From the IMG/VR virus record IMGVR_UViG_3300031857_000711, positions 1 through 34,127 of that record: DNA of 34,127 bases. One strand, 5' to 3'. This DNA comes from a virus. A program made the position numbers and the translations under genes. This document shows positions 20,371 to 27,433 of this stretch, in pieces (the stretch's first letter is position 1; each line of letters opens with the position of its first letter). The notes under the pieces are model-generated. The model was not told the origin of the DNA. It worked only from the letters and a program-made list of their open reading frames with translations, and did not search any database.

Positions 20371-20571
20371 TTATTTCTTGTTAAATATTGTTGTTACTAC
20401 ACTTGCTGACAATAAAGTAGCAGAATACATAAGCAATGAGTCAAAGGCTGTCTGAGACAATAACGCTGTAAATATCCCAGTTATTGCACATAACAAAGAA
20501 ATCATACCAGCTACTCTTTTTGAGCTAACTTCTGAACCACCAGAGAACATATCCTTTATAAACTTTATCAT
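20371..20571 (-). CDS. Holin-like membrane protein (66 aa)
   Basis: N-terminal amphipathic part (MIKFIKDMFSGGSEVSSKRV), two transmembrane segments (about 21-40 and 45-62), and a basic end (FNKK). This layout matches small class II holins, which form inner-membrane lesions that free the endolysin. It overlaps the next gene upstream by 4 bases and is followed by the second holin-like gene after 2 bases. Confidence 0.65.
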   Translation of the reverse strand: MIKFIKDMFSGGSEVSSKRVAGMISLLCAITGIFTALLSQTAFDSLLMYSATLLSASVVTTIFNKK

Positions 20572-21164
20572 TTCTTACCTATTTTAAAATACAAGCTACC
20601 AGAGTAACTCATATTATTATTATTATTAATATTAAGATTAAGACCTATTAGAGCCTTATTTTTGGCATTTAGCATCAATCCAGGACTTAGTACTTCTAAG
20701 CCATTTAATGGGCTAAAATCGCCTCTTATGCCGTAATAAAGCCTATATTTAGCTTTCTCTGCATAAAACTCCTTAACATAGATGGTTTTTTCGGTAATCT
20801 TGGACTCAAAAGACCTTGATTTTATACTATTTTGGCTGATAGTATCATTAATCACAAAGATATTAGAATCTTGTTTAATAGTGTCAGAATAAGCCCTGCT
20901 TACGTTGTAATCGTACATAATAAAAGCAGTGTCATGAGTAGCAATGGTATCTGTAGCTATAATGACAAAAGGGATAGAATCTCCCTTTATGTACGTTTTT
21001 CTGTACGTTTTTAAGTACACTGTATCATGTATCTCCTTAACCTTATTGTAGTTACTCATATCGGCAAAGTCAGCCTTTTTATCGGTTTTGTGAAGTGACT
21101 CATAGGCAAATACGCCTAAGAAAAAGAATCCAATAATAAGTATATAGTCTCTAAGATGTTGCAT
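20568..21164 (-). CDS. Membrane-anchored protein of the lysis block, possible spanin-like
   Basis: 198 residues. A transmembrane anchor (YILIIGFFFLGVFAYESL, residues about 7-24) is followed by a periplasm-facing region of alternating Asp/Thr/Ile repeats (EIHDTVYLKTY, VIIATDTIATHDTAF, SDTIKQDSNIFVINDTISQ) and a C-terminal strand-rich end (YRLYYGIRGDF, LNLNINNNNN, SLYFKIGKK). Its place before the holins suggests a role in outer-membrane disruption. It lacks a lipobox, so it is not a classical unimolecular spanin. The function remains inference. Confidence 0.6.
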   Translation of the reverse strand: MQHLRDYILIIGFFFLGVFAYESLHKTDKKADFADMSNYNKVKEIHDTVYLKTYRKTYIKGDSIPFVIIATDTIATHDTAFIMYDYNVSRAYSDTIKQDSNIFVINDTISQNSIKSRSFESKITEKTIYVKEFYAEKAKYRLYYGIRGDFSPLNGLEVLSPGLMLNAKNKALIGLNLNINNNNNMSYSGSLYFKIGKK

Positions 21165-21165
21165 A

Positions 21166-21570
21166 TTATACGAAGTCGTAAGGGCCAGTGCCTTGTAATG
21201 TTATAGAATAAGTACCTGGGCTTTCTAATGGGCCACTAATTGATATAGAAGTAATATAGCAGTCAGCATTAATAGTAACATTACCACCACCATTTAAAAT
21301 CACAAACTTTACATTTACCAATGTTCTGTTCTTTTGTAGGCCTAAAAGTGTATAATAGTTAACATTATCCATTGTAATAAAGCCATCAGCACTAATCTCA
21401 AAAGATGTAGATGTAGGCAATATTTGAGTATAAGTGCCAGTAGGAGCTGTTGTAATGTCTATAAATTCAGTATTAACTGACATTGTGCAATTTGTAGAAG
21501 CACCAAAAACATTTGTAGATGCTGTTGAGTTTCGATAAAGAACCATATTTGAACCAGAAGTAATAGCCAT
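21166..21570 (-). CDS. Second tail-tube-like protein (paralogue of the major tail protein)
   Basis: 134 residues, nearly the same length as the tail tube protein at 26369 (139). The two share N-terminal STNCTMSVNTEF / STSCSLSVSTDL, a central FEISADGF / WSVTTDGL, and a C-terminal GPLESPGTYSITLQGTG / GDMESPATFSASFTGTG. It therefore has the same fold and probably arose by duplication. Its location after the tail tip gene suggests a specialised ring at the tip or a decoration, not the bulk tube. That is inference. Confidence 0.7.
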   Translation of the reverse strand: MAITSGSNMVLYRNSTASTNVFGASTNCTMSVNTEFIDITTAPTGTYTQILPTSTSFEISADGFITMDNVNYYTLLGLQKNRTLVNVKFVILNGGGNVTINADCYITSISISGPLESPGTYSITLQGTGPYDFV

Positions 21571-21579
21571 TTTATATTT

Positions 21580-23526
21580 TTATTTATTTGTATTTAAATA
21601 TATGTTTCTAACAATATTAGTAGTTAAGCCAAAGTTAATGGCAAACATATCTACATCTTGAGTTCCTCTTCTTAAATCCCATTTGAAAGATGTTAGTACA
21701 TAGGTTTTAGCAGCAACTCCAGTTGCGTAAGAATAAGAAAACTTAGAAAGTAAATCATATCCTATACTCTTAAAATTACCACTTATGTTTAATTGATTGT
21801 AAAGCTCATCAACGCCAACATCTTCAGAAACAAGGTCAAATATAGCAGCTGTTGTTCCAGAGCCATTTCTTTGCCAATTATTTAATATTGCACTTCTGTC
21901 AGATGTCAACCATGCACTTATAAACCTTGAAGCAGCTACATTATCTCCATTATTAAAAGTAATAGTGCTTGGTATAGTAACAAAAATATTTTGGTCACCA
22001 AATATTGTTATATCATCATAGGTTTCATTATCCTTATTAAATAGGCTGTCTTTAGCAGCTTCATTTACTTGAGCAGTAAAGTTTTGAACGCTTGAGTTTA
22101 CACCATAGTATTGAATCCTAAAAAACCCAACATAAGTATATAAATTAGGAATTGTAGGCCCTACATAATAAGGTTGATATATCCTAACAAATAATTTACC
22201 ATCATTTGGTATATAAGTATATTTATATGTAGAGCCATCAAATGAATTATGATCAAGTATGTAATCAGTATCTTGGAAAGAACCATTTGGATTCCAATAG
22301 TATGTAGGTAAAGTAGCGTCATTTGGTATTAGAATCACTCTTGCAGATTCAGCAAATAAACCACCAGTATTTATATCTGACCATACTGAAATAATATCAC
22401 CAGCAGAACAATTATATGCTTGAGATTCAATGCTTGTACCAGAACCTAAACCAGTTGTTTGACTTGTATAGAACCTTGCTTGGTTAGTAGTACCATTTCT
22501 TTGATACGTTAAACTTCCACTCCAAGCATCTACACTTGTACTTGATGTCCATGAGCTAAAGTCTCCATTAAGTACACATTGAATAACATTCTGTAACTTA
22601 CTATTAGTAGTATATGATTTATTGCCCTTAGATAATGAAACTTGTAATGACTTTCCAATTTGATTAAAGTTATTGGAATCATCTATAGTTACAGTTGTAT
22701 CATTTTCAGTAAAAGTAGACTGGTATGTTCCAGCACTATTATACTTAAAATAGTCTCTTGATGAGCCTCTTGTTAATGAACCGTAAGAAGTTAAATAATA
22801 TTCGCCATTTTTTTGATGACAAATAAAACCAAACTTTCTACATAGTCCATGTAATACTGTGTACCAAGTAATATAATTACCAGCACTCTCTATAAATGCG
22901 TTCTTTTGAACAAACATATTTTCAAGTTCTCTATCTGCAATCCCAGTATTTTTATAATACCAGTTTACGTTATAGTTTAATCCTAAAGCATTAGAAGCAA
23001 AAGCATTAGTTAAAATATCCTTAAATGAATATGTTTCAGAAGCATTAAATCCAATTACAAAAGTACTATCGTAGTATATCTTCTTTTCTTTAAGATTAGC
23101 TAATCCATCGTTAAAAACCATTGAGAACTCTTTAATAGACACTGGACTATAAATAATCTGCTCAACTGGTACATATAAACCAACAAATAAAGTTGTCCAT
23201 GATGCAGGAGGTGCACCAGATACCGATACGCCAGTTTCTACAATTAGCTTAAAATCATTATCATCTGCATTAAAGAACTCTTCTACATCAAAGTTGCTAT
23301 CAGCAATAGCATTTATAGTAGCTTTTTTAGATATAATTGGGTTAAATGATTTACCCTCACTATCTATAGTCTCTATGATAACTGGATTCCCAGTACCTAC
23401 GAGTGCATAGCTACTGCCTCCATATCCATCCTTATAAATAGATGCTCTATATTGAGTCTTATTTGTACTTGTTGGGTTAACAAATACGTTATCGAATGTC
23501 AGTTGATATTTTAGTCCGTATGCCAT
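21580..23526 (-). CDS. Tail tip / distal tail protein
   Basis: 648 residues, β-rich and Asn/Thr/Tyr-rich. It follows the tape measure directly (its ATG overlaps the tape measure TAA), the position of distal tail or baseplate hub genes. The opening MAYGLKYQLTFDN recalls proteins of Bacteroidota prophages in the same position. A middle segment (about residues 310-460: QCVLNGDFSSWTSSTSVDAW, then VRIYQPYYV) looks like an inserted carbohydrate-binding-type β-sandwich, which may contact the host surface. I do not recognise a named family. Confidence 0.65.
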   Translation of the reverse strand: MAYGLKYQLTFDNVFVNPTSTNKTQYRASIYKDGYGGSSYALVGTGNPVIIETIDSEGKSFNPIISKKATINAIADSNFDVEEFFNADDNDFKLIVETGVSVSGAPPASWTTLFVGLYVPVEQIIYSPVSIKEFSMVFNDGLANLKEKKIYYDSTFVIGFNASETYSFKDILTNAFASNALGLNYNVNWYYKNTGIADRELENMFVQKNAFIESAGNYITWYTVLHGLCRKFGFICHQKNGEYYLTSYGSLTRGSSRDYFKYNSAGTYQSTFTENDTTVTIDDSNNFNQIGKSLQVSLSKGNKSYTTNSKLQNVIQCVLNGDFSSWTSSTSVDAWSGSLTYQRNGTTNQARFYTSQTTGLGSGTSIESQAYNCSAGDIISVWSDINTGGLFAESARVILIPNDATLPTYYWNPNGSFQDTDYILDHNSFDGSTYKYTYIPNDGKLFVRIYQPYYVGPTIPNLYTYVGFFRIQYYGVNSSVQNFTAQVNEAAKDSLFNKDNETYDDITIFGDQNIFVTIPSTITFNNGDNVAASRFISAWLTSDRSAILNNWQRNGSGTTAAIFDLVSEDVGVDELYNQLNISGNFKSIGYDLLSKFSYSYATGVAAKTYVLTSFKWDLRRGTQDVDMFAINFGLTTNIVRNIYLNTNK

Positions 23527-25664
23527 TAGTAAGTGCTTTGGTTGTTTCTACTTGCTTTATTCATCAAAATTAGTAAATCATTACCACTTATTCTTGCTTC
23601 AAGTGTTCCTCCGCCACTACCACCAATCATTGATTGTAACTTATCTAAAGGTGCTACAATTTCTGGATTATTAGCAGCTCCAGGATATTCTCCTACAAGT
23701 CTATAAGATGGGCCACCAAATATTCCACCTTTAGCAGTAGGACTAAATAAGTCTGCAGCTAATCCCATTCCACCAGCAACAAGTCCACCAAACATCTTTA
23801 AAGCACCTCCAGCTTTAGCTAAGTTTGCTTGTCCTCCTGGCAATAATGAAATAATTGCGACAGCTATAGCAGCAGCGATTGCAACTTTAATAAGTTTTTT
23901 AATTACATCTTCAAATGCTTGTGCTAAAACCTCTCCTATACTTGCTCCTTTTTCTAATAACATATCTAATGCTGGGCCTAAAGCATTCATAATACCAAAG
24001 CCAAGTTTTTGTAAATCTTCAAATACTTCTTTAGTTATAGCTTTATTATTATTAGCCCATCCTTTAAATGCTTCTCCAAGTCTCTTTAAATAATCATCAT
24101 AAGTAATAAATCCATTATCAGCCATATATTGCAAGTCTTGAGCCTCTTGCTCATAAAGGCCTTTTTGTTCTTCTCTATCACCAGTTGCTAAATTTCTTCT
24201 ATCCTTATAAAATTGGTCAAATAATGATAAAGTATCTTTATAACCTCTCTTTAATATATCAAATTGTTCTTTTTCATCATCTTCAAAAGACTTAGTATTT
24301 TTTTCAGCTTGAGCCATTATTGCTTTACCAAACTCTTGCTTGTTTAAAAGTCTTTGTGCTTCAAAATTAGCTTCTATGTCTTTTCTTTCAAGAGCATAAG
24401 TTCCATCTATTTTTGCTCTTTCTTTTGCAATTCTTTCCTCTTCATTAATAATTAAATTGCCATAATAATAAAACATATCTAAATCATCCTTATATGTTTT
24501 TTGCTTACTCTTTAATAACTCTAATCCAGATGTGCTAACTTTTTTCTTTGGCCCATCACCTTTTGTAGGTTCAATATTTAAACCTGCAGATGCTCCAGCT
24601 CTAAAATCAACTGAATTTTGCAATAAAGACATTGAATTTTGCAAAGACTCATTTGATGTTCTTAATTTGCTATTTGCCTTTTCTAATGTATTAATTTGCT
24701 TGATAGTTCTACCATAAGGAGTTAAAATTGCTCTTCTTACTCCAAATTGGTCTTGAATAATCTGTTCTTCTTTTGTATCATTATATAAAACAAGACTATT
24801 CCTTAAATTAGTAATAGCCTTTTCATTATCATCTATAGTTTTTTTATTTGTAAATAATTCTCCAGCCTTCTTTTCTATTTCTGCAGTCATAGCACTTGCT
24901 TCTGCACGAGCAATAATAGCTTTAGTAAGTTCACCTACAGATGTTGTTAATCCATCTACAGATGTCTTTTCAAGTGACATATTCTTAAAATATTCAGGAT
25001 ATTCATCTTGTAATTTTTTAAGAGCTGCTCTTCTTTGGTCTATAGCTAATGTTTGATTATTAACTACCGAAACAAGTGCTTTTACTTGAGATATTTCACC
25101 ATAAGCAGATGATATTGCACTATTAAGTGATTTATTATATTCATCTTGAGCATCATTAACTTTTTTAGTAGTTTCAAATACTTTAAATAATCCCATATCC
25201 CAAGCAGTAATAGCGGCAGTAACTGCTGAAAATGCAAAATAAGCTGCACCAGCACCAGTAGCCATACTTCCAAATAAAGCTGGTAAGTTGTTTTGAATAC
25301 CTCTAAAACCATAAGGTAAATCTTGCACAACTAAAGATAGTGCTGTCCATTGTTTATTAGAATTTTTTAAGCTATTAGCACTACCAGCTATTGCACCAGT
25401 TGCTCCATTAGCAGCATTTTGAGCTGCTGTTAAAGAACCTTTTAATTGGTCTAAATTAGTCTGTAATAACTTTATAGCACCACTTGTAGGTTTTATACCA
25501 GCAGTCACAAGTTTTACCATGTAAGTCTCAAGTGCAGCTATCTCCTTCTCAATATTCTTAATGCTTTTACCAAATAACTCATTAGAAGCACTTATTTTAT
25601 TAATCGTAGCTGTGTACTGGTCGGTGGCCTTAATTATAATATCTACACCTTCATTATTCGCCAT
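23526..25664 (-). CDS. Tail tape measure protein
   Basis: 712 residues. The N-terminal 100 residues are coiled coil with Ala/Thr spacing, followed by hydrophobic AGAAYFAFSAVTAAITAW (about 136-153). A long helical centre of Lys/Glu/Gln follows, then a second hydrophobic patch (VAIAAAIAVAIISLLPGG, about 592-609) and a Gly-rich end. This is the tape measure pattern. By the usual rule of about 0.15 nm per residue the tail would be near 105 nm (inference). It follows the chaperone pair, as expected. Confidence 0.88.
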   Translation of the reverse strand: MANNEGVDIIIKATDQYTATINKISASNELFGKSIKNIEKEIAALETYMVKLVTAGIKPTSGAIKLLQTNLDQLKGSLTAAQNAANGATGAIAGSANSLKNSNKQWTALSLVVQDLPYGFRGIQNNLPALFGSMATGAGAAYFAFSAVTAAITAWDMGLFKVFETTKKVNDAQDEYNKSLNSAISSAYGEISQVKALVSVVNNQTLAIDQRRAALKKLQDEYPEYFKNMSLEKTSVDGLTTSVGELTKAIIARAEASAMTAEIEKKAGELFTNKKTIDDNEKAITNLRNSLVLYNDTKEEQIIQDQFGVRRAILTPYGRTIKQINTLEKANSKLRTSNESLQNSMSLLQNSVDFRAGASAGLNIEPTKGDGPKKKVSTSGLELLKSKQKTYKDDLDMFYYYGNLIINEEERIAKERAKIDGTYALERKDIEANFEAQRLLNKQEFGKAIMAQAEKNTKSFEDDEKEQFDILKRGYKDTLSLFDQFYKDRRNLATGDREEQKGLYEQEAQDLQYMADNGFITYDDYLKRLGEAFKGWANNNKAITKEVFEDLQKLGFGIMNALGPALDMLLEKGASIGEVLAQAFEDVIKKLIKVAIAAAIAVAIISLLPGGQANLAKAGGALKMFGGLVAGGMGLAADLFSPTAKGGIFGGPSYRLVGEYPGAANNPEIVAPLDKLQSMIGGSGGGTLEARISGNDLLILMNKASRNNQSTY

Positions 25665-25666
25665 TA

Positions 25667-25954
25667 TTATACTGGTTTAATATTTTCGTATTTTTTTAGT
25701 ACCTCTTCTAACTCTTCGTTAGTCATTATCCTAACATTTTTCTTCTTATTCCTCTTATCGCAATCTAAATCTAAAAGCTCAGTAGGTTTAACCTTCTTAC
25801 CTTTAGGTAGCTGCATATTGACAAGGATAGTAGTTTGCCATCTTGACCTCACCCATTCTTGCTCCTCTTTATGCCTATAACCATACCAAATAAAGTCTAA
25901 TTCAGCCATGGTCATCTCCCAAAACAAATGGGGAAGTATTTGACACTCCCCCAT
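25667..25954 (-). CDS. Tail assembly chaperone, frameshift-encoded C-terminal part (gpT-like)
   Basis: As an independent ORF it would give 95 residues from the ATG at 25954. The frame is open upstream to the A10 run at 25985-25994, so it can also be translated as the -1 extension of the preceding chaperone gene, giving a fusion of about 228 residues (bases 26352 to 25667). The added sequence contains MGECQILPHLFWEMTMAELD, the type of block found in gpT-like extensions. The tail assembly chaperone pair of siphophages is usually made this way. The fusion binds the tape measure and tail tube during assembly. Confidence 0.7.
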   Translation of the reverse strand: MGECQILPHLFWEMTMAELDFIWYGYRHKEEQEWVRSRWQTTILVNMQLPKGKKVKPTELLDLDCDKRNKKKNVRIMTNEELEEVLKKYENIKPV

Positions 25955-25980
25955 TGTATATCTTTCTATGTCAATCCATT

Positions 25981-26352
25981 CTAATTTTTTTTTTCTTCAC
26001 CAGCCTCTGTTGACGTAGAACCAGGTTGCTCTAATCCGCTATTCATACTTTCTGATAGTGCAGCCATGATTTCTTGGAACTGAGTTCCAGCGATACCACC
26101 CATGTCATCTATCCAATCGCATACGTCAATCTCTTTAAAATCTGGCGTTCTTCCTTCCTTGTAGAAAGGGTATTCAGCAGCAGACCTTACTAAATTAACG
26201 ATAGCATCTAAAGCAGATTCACCGCTTAAAGCTGTTCCTATCTCTGTTGGGCCAATACCTTGTAACTGACAGAATCTCTTTAGAGACCATGTGCAGAAAC
26301 GTAACGGTATTACCTTACCATCAGAAAGTGATAGGTTAAATTGTCCTCTCAT
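25981..26352 (-). CDS. Tail assembly chaperone, N-terminal form (gpG-like)
   Basis: 123 residues, located between the tail tube gene and the tape measure. Residues about 1-30 hold a strand pair (MRGQFNLSLSDGKVIPLRF) and WSLKRFCQLQGIG, common in Bacteroidota phages at this position. The end TEAGEEKKN is encoded on the A10 slippery run directly before its TAG stop. Most ribosomes would end here, and a fraction would shift to the frame of the gene at 25667. Confidence 0.7.
   Translation of the reverse strand: MRGQFNLSLSDGKVIPLRFCTWSLKRFCQLQGIGPTEIGTALSGESALDAIVNLVRSAAEYPFYKEGRTPDFKEIDVCDWIDDMGGIAGTQFQEIMAALSESMNSGLEQPGSTSTEAGEEKKN
25985..25994 (-). promoter_or_regulatory. Slippery A10 run, candidate -1 frameshift site
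   Basis: Ten consecutive A on the minus strand, read as GAA AAA AAA AAT TAG in the zero frame. A one-base backward slip reads AAA TTA GAA TGG and continues without a stop into the downstream frame. The stop codon lies immediately after the run, which promotes slippage. Confidence 0.65.
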
Positions 26353-26368
26353 ATATTTGGTTTTTAGT

Positions 26369-26788
26369 TTATGCGTTGGTAGTCATCACTAATGCTCCAG
26401 TTCCAGTGAATGATGCAGAGAAAGTAGCTGGAGATTCCATGTCACCAGTAAAGTCTAAAGACTCAACCGCTGCAGTTCCAGTCCAAATCTTGTCACCACT
26501 TACGAAAGTAGAGAAAGTCAAAGTTACATCAGTTCTTGAACTTACAGAAGAAAATAAATCTTCTACGTTTACACCAGCTGCAGCAGATTCGATTACCGCT
26601 AAGCCATCTGTAGTTACTGACCAAGAACGAAGTCCTTGAATTTGAGCCGCCCATCCGCCACTATCTTTTGTAGTAGAATCTGGTAAGTCTGTTGATACTG
26701 ATAAAGAACAAGATGTAGAGTGAGCTACAGCTACTCCACCTATCTTTACTACCAATAGGGTTCCGTTAAATACACCAGTTGTTGCCAT
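26369..26788 (-). CDS. Major tail tube protein (TP901-1 type)
   Basis: 139 residues, Thr/Ser-rich and β-rich. The motifs STSCSLSVSTDLPDSTTKDS, SWSVTTDGL and GDMESPATFSASFTGTG are typical of TP901-1-like tail tube proteins. It forms the stacked hexameric rings of the tail. It precedes the chaperones and the tape measure. A paralogue lies at 21166-21570. Confidence 0.85.
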   Translation of the reverse strand: MATTGVFNGTLLVVKIGGVAVAHSTSCSLSVSTDLPDSTTKDSGGWAAQIQGLRSWSVTTDGLAVIESAAAGVNVEDLFSSVSSRTDVTLTFSTFVSGDKIWTGTAAVESLDFTGDMESPATFSASFTGTGALVMTTNA

Positions 26789-26810
26789 TTTATTTGTTTT
26801 TTTATGTTAT

Positions 26811-27239
26811 TTATGTTGTTTGAGTTACAAAGTGGTCTACCACTATAACTCTTCTAAAAATATATGTTTCTTCTACATAGTCAAAAGTAGCCTGGTTTGA
26901 TACCATATTCCTTGTAACTATTTTGAAATCTGGAGAAGCATCTGGGTAATCTGCAGGAGCTACTCCTATGATTTCCAATAAGCCATTAGCCCATTCATCT
27001 ACTGACTTTTGACCTACCTCTCCAGACTTAAATGTCCTATATACAATGTCAAACTGTATGCTTACATCAAAGTTATAGCTTGTTTTGTCGCTATTCTCTA
27101 CTGATGTCTGAGAGCTTATTAACAAGAATGGAGGCTCGGCACCATCTGGAGCTATGGTATCATATACCGATAACTCGTAGGCGTTAGCATTTATCTTGTC
27201 GAAATAAGCCTTTCGTATAGCATATCCGCAGTCTTTCAT
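26811..27239 (-). CDS. Tail terminator / completion protein (DUF3168-like)
   Basis: 142 residues. An N-terminal helix (KDCGYAIRKAYFDKINANAY), then PPFLLISSQTS and a strand series ending in RRVIVVDHF, suits the tail terminator fold that caps the tube and joins it to the head. The position immediately before the tail tube gene supports this. Its ATG overlaps the preceding TAA (TAATG). Confidence 0.65.
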   Translation of the reverse strand: MKDCGYAIRKAYFDKINANAYELSVYDTIAPDGAEPPFLLISSQTSVENSDKTSYNFDVSIQFDIVYRTFKSGEVGQKSVDEWANGLLEIIGVAPADYPDASPDFKIVTRNMVSNQATFDYVEETYIFRRVIVVDHFVTQTT

Positions 27240-27403
27240 TATCCTTCTACCTCTACTTCTTTAGAATCCGTTTGTTGGCCATTTTGAGCCTCATTTAGCT
27301 CACCAAAGAACTTCAGCAATGGTAATCCATAGGCTGTAGGAATAGTGTTTATAAACGCCTCTAATGACTTCAAGTGCTCTTCGGTTAATTCTAACTTTTT
27401 CAT
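27239..27403 (-). CDS. Small hypothetical protein (54 aa)
   Basis: Starts MKKLELTEEHLKSLEAFINT. Helical, with a charged C-terminus (TDSKEVEVEG). Its TAA overlaps the tail terminator ATG, and a TAAATTTG promoter element lies exactly 16 bases before its own ATG, so it is very likely translated. No family is recognised. Confidence 0.65.
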   Translation of the reverse strand: MKKLELTEEHLKSLEAFINTIPTAYGLPLLKFFGELNEAQNGQQTDSKEVEVEG

Positions 27404-27418
27404 ATTTGGTTATTTTTA

Positions 27419-27426
27419 CAAATTTA
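27419..27426 (-). promoter_or_regulatory. Predicted late promoter -7 element before the tail genes
   Basis: The minus strand reads TAAATTTG followed by TAAAAATA. A TTG lies 20 bases upstream, the expected -33 distance. The following ATG is 16 bases after the element. It would give tail genes their own transcript downstream of the long fibre gene. Confidence 0.6.
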
Positions 27427-27433
27427 GGTAAAA

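Noticed and set aside
20832-21014. Plus-strand ORF of 60 codons in the lysis block
   Set aside because: Wholly inside the 198-aa minus-strand gene, opposite to the direction of the operon.
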